Assembly: GCF_024171925.1 (NCBI RefSeq)
Contig: NZ_JAMTCO010000006.1
Coordinates: forward strand, 124,001-188,000
Origin: Actinokineospora diospyrosa
GTDB taxonomy: Bacteria > Actinomycetota > Actinomycetes > Mycobacteriales > Pseudonocardiaceae
Length of the DNA stretch: 64,000 bases
Reading direction: 5' to 3'
Made by a program: the position numbers and the translations under genes. Within the stretch, counting starts at the first letter, position 1. Each line of letters starts with the position of its first letter. The notes beneath the pieces were generated by a model that did no database searches, was not told where the DNA came from, and saw only the letters and a list, made by a program, of their open reading frames with translations. Shown here piece after piece: positions 33,992 through 42,230 of this stretch.

Positions 33992-35026
33992 ATGCACAGG
34001 GTGAAGATCGGGATCGTCTTCGGGGGAACCTCTGAGGAGCACCCCGTTTCCGTCAAGTCGGCCCAAGAGGTCGCCAAGCACCTCGACACCGAGAAGTACG
34101 AGCCGTTCTGGGTCGGGATCACCAAGCGCGGCGCTTGGCAGCTGTGCGACGGGCCGGGGGTGAACTGGGAGGGGAGCGGCAACCGCCCGGTCGTGCTGTC
34201 GCCGGACCGCGAGTACCGCGGGTTGCTGGTCCTGAACCGCGGGCGGTACGAGGCGATCGGCTTGGACGTCGTGCTGCCCGTCCTGCACGGCAGGCTCGGT
34301 GAGGACGGCGCGGTGCAGGGATTGCTGGAGCTCTCCGGAATCCCTTACGCGGGCTGCGATGTGCAGAGTTCCGCGCTGTGCATGGACAAATCCCTCACCT
34401 ACACCGTCGCCAGGAGCGCGGGCATCGCGACGCCGAACTTCTGGGTCGTCGGCGACGGGTTCGACGCGGATCGGTTGACATACCCCGTCTTCGTGAAGCC
34501 CGCCCGCTCGGGGTCTTCCTTCGGCGTCAGCAAGGTGTCCACAGTGGAGGAACTGCCTGCCGCGGTGGAGCTCGCACGACAGTATGACTCGAAGGTACTG
34601 GTGGAAGAGGCCGTCGTCGGCAGCGAGGTCGGGTGTGCGATCTTGGGAACCGACCTCGACCCGGTCGCGGGTGAGGTGGACCAGATCACCCTGTCGCACG
34701 GGTTCTTCAAGATCCACCAGGAGAGCGACCCGGAGAGCGGCTCGGAGAACTCGACGGTGACCGTGCCCGCCGACATCCCGGCGGAGTCGCGCTGGCTGGT
34801 CCAGGCGACCGCGCGGGCCGTGTTCCGCGCGCTGGGCTGCCAGGGCCTGTCCCGAGTGGACATGTTCCTGAAGGAAGACGGAACGGTGGTGCTCAACGAG
34901 GTCAACACCATGCCCGGTCTGACCTCGTACAGCCGCTACCCGAGGATGATGGCGGCCGCTGGGATCCCGCTCACCGACGTCATCGACCAGATGGTGTCGC
35001 TGGCCCTGGCGGGCAAGTCCCAGTGA
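33992..35026 (+). CDS. vanA: VanA-type D-alanine--D-lactate ligase
   Basis: 344 residues, nearly the length of VanA. ATP-grasp landmarks are IVFGGTSEEHPVSVKSAQE, MDKSLTYTVARSAGI, TYPVFVKPARSGSSFGVSK and LNEVNTMPGLTSYSRYPRMM. The omega-loop region GFFKIHQESDPESGSEN carries the His that sets D-lactate specificity in VanA, whereas D-Ala-D-Ala ligases have Tyr there. It joins D-Ala to D-Lac, replacing the glycopeptide target in lipid II. It is second in vanHAX; its GTGA end overlaps the vanX start by four bases. The family call is firm, and this looks like an actinomycete chromosomal version. Confidence 0.96.
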   Translation: MHRVKIGIVFGGTSEEHPVSVKSAQEVAKHLDTEKYEPFWVGITKRGAWQLCDGPGVNWEGSGNRPVVLSPDREYRGLLVLNRGRYEAIGLDVVLPVLHGRLGEDGAVQGLLELSGIPYAGCDVQSSALCMDKSLTYTVARSAGIATPNFWVVGDGFDADRLTYPVFVKPARSGSSFGVSKVSTVEELPAAVELARQYDSKVLVEEAVVGSEVGCAILGTDLDPVAGEVDQITLSHGFFKIHQESDPESGSENSTVTVPADIPAESRWLVQATARAVFRALGCQGLSRVDMFLKEDGTVVLNEVNTMPGLTSYSRYPRMMAAAGIPLTDVIDQMVSLALAGKSQ

Positions 35027-35631
35027 ACAACGACTTCGCCCACGTCGACGAGCTGCTGCCCGGAACGCGCTGGGACGCCAAGTACGCCACCTGGGACAAC
35101 TTCACCGGCAAACCCGTGGACGGCTACCTGGCGAACCGGATCATCGGCACAACGGCTTTGTGCGCGGCCCTAGGCACCGCACGGGAGAAGGCCGCCTCCC
35201 ACGGCTTCGGCCTGCTCCTCTGGGACGGCTACCGCCCACAACGCGCGGTGGATGCCTTCCTGCGCTGGTCGACCCAACCTGAGGACGGCCGGACGAAGGC
35301 ACGGCACTACCCGAACATCGACCGGACGGAGATGTTCGAGAAGGGCTATGTGGCCAGGAAATCCGGTCACAGCCGAGGAAGCACCGTAGACCTGACGCTG
35401 TACCACCTGTCCACCGGTGAGCTCACCGCAATGGGCGGCGACCACGACCTGATGGACCCGGTGTCGCACCACGGGGCACCGGGCATCGGGGACCTCGAGT
35501 CGAGCAACCGCCACCACCTCCGCTCGATCATGGAAGCCTGCGGCTTCAGGCCCTACGAAAACGAGTGGTGGCACTACACCCTGCTCGACGAGCCCTACCC
35601 CAACACCTACTTCAACTTCCCCGTCAGCTAG
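35023..35631 (+). CDS. vanX: VanX, zinc D-Ala-D-Ala dipeptidase
   Basis: 202 residues, the length of VanX. Zinc ligands and base fall at the canonical numbers: His116 and Asp123 in GHSRGSTVDLTLY, Glu181 and His184 in ENEWWHYTL. Arg71-type LWDGYRPQRAVDAF is also intact. The enzyme hydrolyses residual D-Ala-D-Ala so that only D-Ala-D-Lac ends are built. It starts with GTG inside the end of vanA (GTGA), so translation is coupled. After it comes non-coding repeat island B rather than vanY or vanZ. Confidence 0.96.
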   Translation: MNNDFAHVDELLPGTRWDAKYATWDNFTGKPVDGYLANRIIGTTALCAALGTAREKAASHGFGLLLWDGYRPQRAVDAFLRWSTQPEDGRTKARHYPNIDRTEMFEKGYVARKSGHSRGSTVDLTLYHLSTGELTAMGGDHDLMDPVSHHGAPGIGDLESSNRHHLRSIMEACGFRPYENEWWHYTLLDEPYPNTYFNFPVS

Positions 35632-35676
35632 TACCGCACCCAGCCCACCTCCCGCGAGCCCCAGCCCCGGCATGCG

Positions 35677-35782
35677 CAAGATCATCTGCCCCAAGAGCCC
35701 CCGATATACAGCTTACCGAGGGAACCCGACAAAACCGGGGCAGCGATCACAGCCTGTGGACAACAGAGCCCGTTGTGGACAA
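35677..35782 (-). repeat. 106-bp module, copy B1 (paired DnaA-box-like nonamers)
   Basis: Reads on the minus strand. The nonamers TGTGGACAA at 35755 and 35774 (complement TTGTCCACA, both perfect) are 19 bp apart. The conserved part CTCGGTAAGCTGTATATCGG and the end GGCAGATGATCTTG are present. It has exactly the same length as A1 and B2, starts 46 bases after vanX and is inverted relative to island A. Confidence 0.8.
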
Positions 35783-35908
35783 CCACCTACCCTTGGATTG
35801 TTGGTGCCAGGTCCACCCCGTCGAGCAGTTGGCACCGGCGGCTCCGCGGAGCGCGGGGCGGGGGATGCGGTCGGGGCAGGGCGGCTGGGTTGTCCTGCCC
35901 GCCTCGTG

Positions 35909-36014
35909 CAAGATCATCTGCCGCAAGAGCCCCTGATATACAGCTTACCGAGGGAACCCGACAAACCCGGGGCGGCGATTGGGGCCTGTGGACAACAGAA
36001 CACGTTGTGGACAA
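35909..36014 (-). repeat. 106-bp module, copy B2 (paired DnaA-box-like nonamers)
   Basis: Second copy in the vanX-vanS interval, same direction as B1. Perfect TGTGGACAA nonamers stand at 35987 and 36006, 19 bp apart. It is the closest relative of B1, sharing the segment GTCGGGTTCCCTCGGTAAGC. The two copies are 232 bp apart. Confidence 0.8.
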
Positions 36015-36042
36015 ACACCTCGCCAGCCCAACCCGGACCCCT

Positions 36043-36345
36043 GGACACGCGGAAACCGAGGTGCAATCCCAGCCCACCGAGTCGGCCCTGCCAACCCAGC
36101 CCTTGGACACTCAGACCCTGCGGTGCCAACTGGCCTTCCGTCAGGTCCGCCCTAGCCCACCTGGCCGACCACCGGACACTTGGACCCGACGGTGCCAGCC
36201 CGCCCCCCCCGCCAGATCCGCCCCCAACCCACCTACCCAGCCCGTGGACAGTCGGAACGGCCGGTGCCATCCCAGCCCACCCTCGCCAGCCCTGCCAGCC
36301 CTGCCAGCCCAGCACCTGGACAGTCGGAGTCGCTGGTGCCAAATG
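36043..36345 (-). repeat. Degenerate ~62-72-bp tandem array, copy B
   Basis: Four to five units beginning GGACAC or GGACAG, each followed by CGGTGCCA-type cores and CAGCCCACC stretches. On the minus strand these are the same units as in the 7440-7905 array, with GGCACCG...GTGTCC. The array abuts the palindrome with the same junction (palindrome, then TGGCACCAGCGACTCCGAC) as in island A. Confidence 0.75.
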
Positions 36346-36487
36346 CTCGATGGGGCGAACTTGTTTTGCGTTGGGGGACGGCACCCGTAGCGTTTCCGCG
36401 CGGCAGGGCCTGCTTTTGGGCCCCTGCTTTGCGGTTCTGCGTCGGGTGTTGTAGGGGCCCCGCGCAAAACAAGTTCGCCCCATCGAG
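36346..36487. repeat. 142-bp palindromic element, copy B (MITE-like)
   Basis: Same length and ends as the element at 7279-7420 but in opposite orientation. The terminal inverted repeats CTCGATGGGGCGAACTTGTT are intact on both sides. It also shares the flanking GGCCTCGTCGCCTGGCGGC stretch with copy A, so the conserved block is longer than the palindrome itself. Confidence 0.8.
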
Positions 36488-36562
36488 CTCGTCGCATTGC
36501 CGCGGACCGGACGCCGAGCTTGCCGCCAGGCGACGAGGCCGACCCCGCACCCCTCCACCACC

Positions 36563-37678
36563 TCAACCGTGCCCGAGCTCCCGCTCACAACGCAACCGCA
36601 CACTCACACGCAGCCCCCCACCAACCCGCGGCGTCAGCGTGAGCGTCCCGTCATGGGCCCGCACGATGCTGTCCACGATCGCCAACCCCAACCCAACCCC
36701 CGCGTGATCCGAGCGCACCCGACCAGTGCCGCGCTGAAACGGCTCCGTCAGCGTCGACACCAACTGCGGGCTCAACTTCGCTCCCGTGTTCTCAACGGTG
36801 AGCACCACAGCCTCGGAGTACACATCCGTGCTGACCCAAACAACCCCCCGCTCAGGCAGATTGTGGACGATCGCGTTATGCACCAGGTTCGCCGTCAATT
36901 GCGACAGGAGCACGTAAGAGCCGCTGGTAGGAGCCAGCTCCGCGGAGGTCTCAATAGTCACGCCGTGTCGTTCGGCGAGGGGGAGCAGTGTCTCGGTGGC
37001 CTCCTCCGCGGCCAGTGACAGGTCGACGTGTTCGCGGGTGAATGAGCGTCGGTTGGCGCGGCTGAGCAGGAGCAACGCCTCGGTGAGGTCGGTGGCCCGG
37101 GTGTTGACGAACTGCAGGCGGTCGAGCAGGGCGCCGGTGTCGCGGTTCGGGTCGTCGCGGGCCACCTCCAGCAGTGTCCGGGTGATCGCCAGCGGGGTGC
37201 GCAGTTCGTGGGAGGCGTTGGTGGCGAACCTGCGCTGCTCGGCGTCGTGCGCCTCGATCCGGGCCAGCATGGTGTCGAAGGCGTCGGCGAGTTCGCGGAA
37301 CTCGTCCTGCCTGCCCTCCAGGTGGATCCGGTGCGCGAGCGACCCGTTCGCGGCCAGGCGCGTGGCGTTGGTGATGCGCACCAGCGGCGCGAGCATGCTG
37401 CCCGCCAGGACCCACCCGCCGAGGAGGCCGAGGACCAGCAGGACCGCGAGCGCGATGGCCGCCTTCGGGACAAAAGCGGCCTGCAGGTCGGCGCGGTCCG
37501 GTATGGACATCCCCGGCATCCCGGGTGCGCCCGGTAGGGCCGCGTCGATCACCTCGGGGACGTAGCGCAGGAGGAACACCCAGACCACGGCGAGCAGCAG
37601 GGCGCCCGCGACCATCAGGAACCCCGCGTAGCTGAGGGTCAGTTTGAGCCGAACGCTCGCGCCGGGCCGCCTACCCAC
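36563..37678 (-). CDS. vanS: VanS-type sensor histidine kinase
   Basis: 371 residues from GTG 37678, which overlaps the vanR stop by eight bases. TM1 is LSYAGFLMVAGALLLAVVWV (residues ~16-35), a short extracellular loop of ~35 residues contains the Pro/Met-rich APGMPGMS, and TM2 is around 73-92. HAMP, phosphoacceptor His157 (NASHELRTPLA), the N-box (NLVHNAIVHN) and the G-box (HAGVGLGLAIVDS) follow. The sequence closely resembles the VanS of Streptomyces, which senses vancomycin or its lipid II complex and phosphorylates VanR. The small loop also fits that class. It lies beyond repeat island B from vanHAX and converges on it. Confidence 0.93.
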   Translation of the reverse strand: MGRRPGASVRLKLTLSYAGFLMVAGALLLAVVWVFLLRYVPEVIDAALPGAPGMPGMSIPDRADLQAAFVPKAAIALAVLLVLGLLGGWVLAGSMLAPLVRITNATRLAANGSLAHRIHLEGRQDEFRELADAFDTMLARIEAHDAEQRRFATNASHELRTPLAITRTLLEVARDDPNRDTGALLDRLQFVNTRATDLTEALLLLSRANRRSFTREHVDLSLAAEEATETLLPLAERHGVTIETSAELAPTSGSYVLLSQLTANLVHNAIVHNLPERGVVWVSTDVYSEAVVLTVENTGAKLSPQLVSTLTEPFQRGTGRVRSDHAGVGLGLAIVDSIVRAHDGTLTLTPRVGGGLRVSVRLRCERELGHG

Positions 37679-38357
37679 GGTCGGGCCCGGTCGCGGGCGG
37701 CGTGTCGATGCGGTAGCCCACGCCCGCCACGGTGGCGATGAGCCACGGTTCGCCGAGGCGTTTGCGCAGCGCCGAGACCGTGATGCGCACGGCGTTGGTG
37801 AACGGGTCGGCGTTCTCGTCCCACGCCCGCTCCAGCAGCGCCTCGGCGCTGACCACACCGCCCTCGGCGTCGACCAGGACCTCGAGCACGGCGAACTGCT
37901 TGCGGGTGAGCGCGACGTAGCGGCCGTCGCGGTAGACCTCCCGGCGGAACGGGTCCAGCCGCAGACCGGCGACCTCCCGCACCGGGGGCCGGTTGTGCGC
38001 GCGCCTGCGGTCGAGCGCCCTGAGCCGCAGGACGAGTTCCCGCAGCGCGAACGGCTTGGTGAGGTAATCATCGGCGCCGAGCGCGAAGCCGGTGGCCTTG
38101 TCGTCGATCCGGTCGGCCGCGGTGAGCATCAGGATGGGCATACCGCTACCGGCGGCGATGATGTGTTCGGCGATGTCGTCACCGGAGGGCCCGGGAATGT
38201 CGCGGTCGAGCACGGCGATGTCGTAGGTGTTGATCCGCAACAGCTCTAGAGCGGTGTCCCCGTCCCCGGCGATGTCGGCCGCGATCGCCTCCAGGCGCAG
38301 CCCATCGCGGATGGCCTCGGCCATGTAGAGCTCGTCCTCGACGACCAGCACGCGCAT
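37671..38357 (-). CDS. vanR: VanR-type OmpR-family response regulator
   Basis: 228 residues. Receiver domain with the acidic pair VVEDE and phosphoacceptor Asp51 (AVLDRDIPG), Thr in MLTAADR and Lys in LTKPF. A C-terminal OmpR winged helix (LTRKQFAVLEVLVDAEGGVV, DPFTNAVRITVSALRKRLGEP) completes it. The sequence closely follows actinomycete VanR. Phosphorylated VanR activates vanHAX and its own operon in the known systems. vanR-vanS form an overlapping two-gene unit, divergent from the chitinase gene. Confidence 0.95.
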   Translation of the reverse strand: MRVLVVEDELYMAEAIRDGLRLEAIAADIAGDGDTALELLRINTYDIAVLDRDIPGPSGDDIAEHIIAAGSGMPILMLTAADRIDDKATGFALGADDYLTKPFALRELVLRLRALDRRRAHNRPPVREVAGLRLDPFRREVYRDGRYVALTRKQFAVLEVLVDAEGGVVSAEALLERAWDENADPFTNAVRITVSALRKRLGEPWLIATVAGVGYRIDTPPATGPDRG

Positions 38358-38477
38358 GCCCAGATGCTACGAGCCCGCCCATATCGTCGTCGTATCGACG
38401 CTGGCACCCGCCGGTGCGCAAGATCGTCCGCCGTCCGATCTCTCGATGGTCGACGCAATTGCCCGCCATTCCGGCAA

Positions 38478-38490
38478 CACTTGTCAAGTG
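38478..38490. promoter_or_regulatory. 13-bp palindrome in the vanR-chitinase divergent region
   Basis: CACTTGTCAAGTG has perfect 6-bp arms around one central base. It lies 121 bases upstream of vanR and 192 bases upstream of the chitinase ATG. The 324-base region it occupies becomes AT-rich near 38620-38680. Possible regulator site; which gene it serves is unknown. Confidence 0.4.
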
Positions 38491-38681
38491 CGCCGCATTC
38501 GGACGTGCGTTACCGTGCTGAAACTTCCTCCGTGACTCCCGCCTGCCAAGGACAGGGGCTCCGGCAAACCCTGGCGGTGCATACCTCTAGATCACTTTCC
38601 CCATCACTTCGGGGGCTTGTGGCAAGAGCCGCCAGCGGGCAACTATGGACACGGACTGTGGATTTTTATGATAATCACTGT

Positions 38682-40103
38682 ATGTGGAAGATTTCTTTAT
38701 CATCGAGATTAACGCGGCCCCAGAGATTGGTGATCGCGGGCGTTACCAGTATTGCCGTTGTGGTGGCGACGACGCTCGCGGTCGGTGGTAGCGGGCTGGC
38801 CTCGGCCGCGCCGTCGGCCGCCGCGCCGTGCACCGCCCCGGCGTGGGCCGAGGGCACCACCTACACCGCCGGGACCAAGGTCACCTACCAGAACCGGCTC
38901 TACAGCGCCCAGGTCACCCACACGGCGTGGCCCGGTGCCGGGTGGAACCCCGCGGCGAGCAAGTCGTTGTGGAGCGACCAGGGTGCTTGTGACGGCAACC
39001 CGACCACGACCACGACGACCACCACGACCCGGCCGACGACTACCACCACCACGACCACGACCCCGCCCACCACGACTACGACCACCACAACCACCACCAC
39101 GACGACCACGCCGCCGACCACGACGACCACGACCGACCCCGGGGGCGAGACCTGCGCGGTGAAGTCGAAGCCCGCGGGCAAGGTCCTCGTCGGCTACTGG
39201 GAGAACTGGGACGGCGCCACCAACGGCGTGCACCCGCCGTTCGGCTGGACGAGCATCGCCAACCCGGTGATCCGCCAGCACGGCTACAACGTGCTCAACG
39301 CCGCGTTCCCGGTGATCCGCTCCGACGGCACCGCGCTGTGGGAAGACGGCATGGACAGCACGGTCAAGGTCGCCACGCCCGCCGAGATGTGCGCGGCCAA
39401 GGCGCAGGGCCAGACGATCCTGATGTCGATCGGCGGCGCGACCGCGGGCATCGACCTGAACTCGGCCACCGTCGCCGACAAGTTCGTCGCCACCATCGTG
39501 CCGATCCTGAAGAAGTACAACTTCGACGGCATCGACATCGACATCGAGACCGGTCTCGCGGGCGCGGGCAACATCAACCAGCCCTCCGCCTCGCAGGCCA
39601 ACCTCATCCGCATCATCGACGGCGTGCTGGCCCAGATGCCGTCGAACTTCGGCCTGACCATGGCACCGGAGACCGCTTACGTCACCGGCGGCAGCGTCAC
39701 CTACGGCTCCATCTGGGGCGCCTACCTGCCGATCATCAAGAAGTACGCGGACAACGGCAGGCTGTGGTGGCTGAACATGCAGTACTACAACGGAAGCATG
39801 TACGGCTGCTCGGGTGACTCGTACCAGGCCGGCACCGTCCAGGGCTTCGTCAAGCAGACCGAGTGCCTCAACGCGGGCCTGGTCATCCAGGGCACCACCA
39901 TCAAGGTGCCCTACGACAAGCAGGTCCCCGGCCTTCCCGCGCAGCCCGGTGCAGGCGGTGGCTACATGAGCCCGTCGCTGGTCTCGCAGGCGTGGGGCAG
40001 CTTCGGCGGCAACCTCAAGGGGTTGATGACCTGGTCGCTCAACTGGGACGGGTCGAAGAGCTGGAGTTTCGGCGACAACGTCAAGTCCCTGCAGGGTCGC
40101 TGA
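38682..40103 (+). CDS. Secreted chitinase, CBM5/12 - Thr linker - GH18
   Basis: 473 residues from ATG 38682. A long signal peptide (cleavage near residue 42, GLASA-AP) is followed by a family 5/12 chitin-binding module (~47-100: PAWAEGTTYTAGTKVTYQNR, SLWSDQGAC). A linker of about 50 residues, almost only Thr with Pro/Arg, leads to a GH18 catalytic barrel (~160-473). The active-site motif is FDGIDIDIE with the acid Glu289. The conserved SIGG strand (LMSIGGA) and the C-terminal LMTWSLNWD are also present. It degrades chitin outside the cell. The Thr linker derives from an ACC/ACG-type DNA repeat. A DasR-like site is not convincing. Confidence 0.94.
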   Translation: MWKISLSSRLTRPQRLVIAGVTSIAVVVATTLAVGGSGLASAAPSAAAPCTAPAWAEGTTYTAGTKVTYQNRLYSAQVTHTAWPGAGWNPAASKSLWSDQGACDGNPTTTTTTTTTRPTTTTTTTTTPPTTTTTTTTTTTTTTPPTTTTTTDPGGETCAVKSKPAGKVLVGYWENWDGATNGVHPPFGWTSIANPVIRQHGYNVLNAAFPVIRSDGTALWEDGMDSTVKVATPAEMCAAKAQGQTILMSIGGATAGIDLNSATVADKFVATIVPILKKYNFDGIDIDIETGLAGAGNINQPSASQANLIRIIDGVLAQMPSNFGLTMAPETAYVTGGSVTYGSIWGAYLPIIKKYADNGRLWWLNMQYYNGSMYGCSGDSYQAGTVQGFVKQTECLNAGLVIQGTTIKVPYDKQVPGLPAQPGAGGGYMSPSLVSQAWGSFGGNLKGLMTWSLNWDGSKSWSFGDNVKSLQGR

Positions 40104-40131
40104 CCCGGTAGCGACCGTGCCGACGCCGAGG

Positions 40132-40166
40132 GCCCGTCCGGCCCGAACACCAGTGGCCGGACGGGC
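40132..40166 (+). terminator. Terminator hairpin after chitinase
   Basis: GCCCGTCCGGCC pairs with GGCCGGACGGGC, a perfect 12-bp stem with an 11-base loop, 28 bases after the chitinase stop. Confidence 0.75.
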
Positions 40167-40259
40167 TCCGCGCTGTCGCGGGCCGGTGACTGATCGACTG
40201 CGGGCGGTGATGGCCGTTGTGTAGGGTCGGGCCCCGGGGATGAGGGGAGGGGTCGGCCC

Positions 40260-42230
40260 ATGGTGCAGGTCCAGCAATTGCCCGTGCCGCCCGCGGTGTT
40301 CGTCGACCGGGTGCCCGTGCTGGAGTGGATGACCGCCCGCCTGGACGCCGCCCGGGCGGCTGGGCGGCCTGCGTTCCTGGCACTGCACGGGCCGCCGGGG
40401 GTCGGGCTGCGCAGCATGGTGCACAAGTGCTTCTGGGACGCGCCGGAGCGCTTCGCCGACGGCTCGGTGCGGGTGCGGCTCGGCGACGGCGTCGCGGGGA
40501 CCCCGGACCCGGTGGGGGAGGCGCTGGGCGACCTGCTGGTCGACCTCGGCGTGCCCGCGGGTGATCTGCCGGTGTCCGAGGAGGCGCGGGCGCGACGGCT
40601 GAAGACGGTGACCTACCGCATGAGCGTGCTGGTGGTCCTGGAGGAGGTGTCCTCCGCCGCGCAGGTCGAGCGGTTCCTGGTGAACTCGCCGACCTCGGCG
40701 GTGGTGGCGCTGTGCCGGTCCCCGTTGGCGCAGTTGCGCCGCCTGGGGTTCGAGCTCGCCCCGGTGGAGCCGCTGGAGGACCGGTTCGGCGTCGAGCTGT
40801 TCGAGCAGGCGCTGGGACCCTCGTGGTACTCGGCGGCGGGTGTCACGCCGGAGTCGGTGGTCCGGGCCTGCGGCGGGTACCCGCTGGCGATCACCACCAC
40901 GGCCGCCCAGATCGCCGGTGCGCGCGAGTGGGAGGTCGCCGACCTGGTGCGCGACGTGTCGCGCCGCGGCCTCAGCGCGCTGGACCGCGACGCCCAGGAG
41001 TACGTGCGCGACAGCTTCGACCGCGCCTACAACCGGGTCGCGCCCGCCGCAGCGCGGGTGTACCGGCTGGTCGTCGGGCTGCACCCGGGCCGGAGCGTGA
41101 CCACGGAGGCCGCCGCGACCACGGTCGGGACGGACGCGGCCGAGGTGCGGGCGGCGCTGGTGGAGCTGGCCGGTGCCCAGTTGGTGACCCAGGTCGCGGC
41201 CGACCGGTTCGAGTTCCACGACGTCGCGTACTGGCACGCGCGCGAGTCCGCCGACATCGGCGAGGCGCGGGCCGACCAGCGCGCCGCGGTGGCGCGGATC
41301 GTCGGGTGGTACCTGGCCGCGGCGGTGCGCCACGACCGCGTGCTGTCCGCCCGTCCCCGCAGCGGCCCGCTGTACCAGGAACCGCCGCCGCTGCAGGACG
41401 GCGCGTCGATCGGGCCGTCGCGGGCGGAGGCGTTGGCCTGGTTGGAGTCGCACCGGCAGACCTTGAGCGCGGCGGTCCTGCTCGCCCACCGGTTCGAGCT
41501 GCACGACCTGGTGTGGCAGCTGTGCGAGGCCATGTGGGGCGTGCTGCACCTGCACGGCCACTACGACGACTGGATCGCCACGCACCGGGCGGGCGTCGAC
41601 TCCGCCATGCAGGTCGCCGAACCCGCGGCCCGGATGCGGGTGTGGTCGCAGCTCGGGTCGGCGCTGCTCGCCGTCGGCGACCTCGACGAGGCGGGTCGGT
41701 GTTTCGTGCAGGCGTACCGGTTCGCGCCGGATCCGGTCGGTCAGCAGAGCGCGCTCGAGTGGTCCGGCAAGGTCGCCGCCCGCCGCGGTGACTGGGACGA
41801 GGCCCTGTCCTGGTACGACCGGTCTTGGCAGGTGGCCGCAGAGGAAGTGGCCGAGAAGTGGCGGCCCCGGATGCTCGCCCTGCTTTGGTTGCAGCGCGCG
41901 CGAGCGCACCGGGGTGCCGGCCGCGCTGACGCCGCTGTCGCCGCCGCGTCGGAGGCGTTGCGGTACTTCGCCGGGACGGCTGAGTCGGACAACCTGGCCA
42001 AGTCGCTTTACGAGCTCGCCGAAGCACAGCGGCTCGCCGGAGCACCTGACGCTTCGGACAACGCCCGACGCGCGGCCGAGCTGTTCCGTGCCGACGACTC
42101 GCCCCGCGGTGAGGCGTCGGCGCTGGCCACGGTGATCGAGTGCGGCGCCGCCGCGGAGGCGGACCAGGCCCGGGTGCTCGAGCTCTACCTGCGGCTCGGT
42201 GACCCGCGCGGGCTCAGCTCCCCAGGGTGA
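40260..42230 (+). CDS. STAND/NB-ARC-like protein with TPR domain and degenerate P-loop
   Basis: 656 residues. The layout is that of an AfsR-type NB-ARC-TPR protein without a DNA-binding domain, but Walker A reads GPPGVGLRS: the invariant Lys is Leu50 and the following Ser/Thr is Arg51. Walker B survives as MSVLVVLEEV and the GLPLA-like motif as CGGYPLAITTTAAQI. Residues ~240-330 are the winged helix, and ~430-650 are TPR repeats (LLAVGDLDEAGRCFVQAY). ATP hydrolysis is unlikely, so it may bind nucleotide weakly or act as a scaffold. The gene stands alone and ends in a 17-base overlap with a convergent frame. Confidence 0.8.
   Translation: MVQVQQLPVPPAVFVDRVPVLEWMTARLDAARAAGRPAFLALHGPPGVGLRSMVHKCFWDAPERFADGSVRVRLGDGVAGTPDPVGEALGDLLVDLGVPAGDLPVSEEARARRLKTVTYRMSVLVVLEEVSSAAQVERFLVNSPTSAVVALCRSPLAQLRRLGFELAPVEPLEDRFGVELFEQALGPSWYSAAGVTPESVVRACGGYPLAITTTAAQIAGAREWEVADLVRDVSRRGLSALDRDAQEYVRDSFDRAYNRVAPAAARVYRLVVGLHPGRSVTTEAAATTVGTDAAEVRAALVELAGAQLVTQVAADRFEFHDVAYWHARESADIGEARADQRAAVARIVGWYLAAAVRHDRVLSARPRSGPLYQEPPPLQDGASIGPSRAEALAWLESHRQTLSAAVLLAHRFELHDLVWQLCEAMWGVLHLHGHYDDWIATHRAGVDSAMQVAEPAARMRVWSQLGSALLAVGDLDEAGRCFVQAYRFAPDPVGQQSALEWSGKVAARRGDWDEALSWYDRSWQVAAEEVAEKWRPRMLALLWLQRARAHRGAGRADAAVAAASEALRYFAGTAESDNLAKSLYELAEAQRLAGAPDASDNARRAAELFRADDSPRGEASALATVIECGAAAEADQARVLELYLRLGDPRGLSSPG

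Noticed and set aside
35672-36454. 260-codon frame across repeat island B, ending with the same residues as an island A frame
   Set aside because: Its similarity to the island A frame comes from the repeated DNA; codon use and content (Pro/Ser/Gln/Arg) are not gene-like.
32998-38357. vanHAX/vanRS as the self-resistance part of a glycopeptide antibiotic cluster
   Set aside because: No NRPS, P450 cross-linking enzyme or other glycopeptide genes occur in the window; many non-producing actinomycetes carry these genes.
38576-38595. DasR-type site (around CTCTAGATCACT) upstream of the chitinase
   Set aside because: Only the central TCTAGA and right arm agree with the DasR consensus; the left arm does not.
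38900-39181. Val-rich frame on the strand opposite the chitinase
   Set aside because: It is the complement of the Thr-codon repeat of the chitinase linker.
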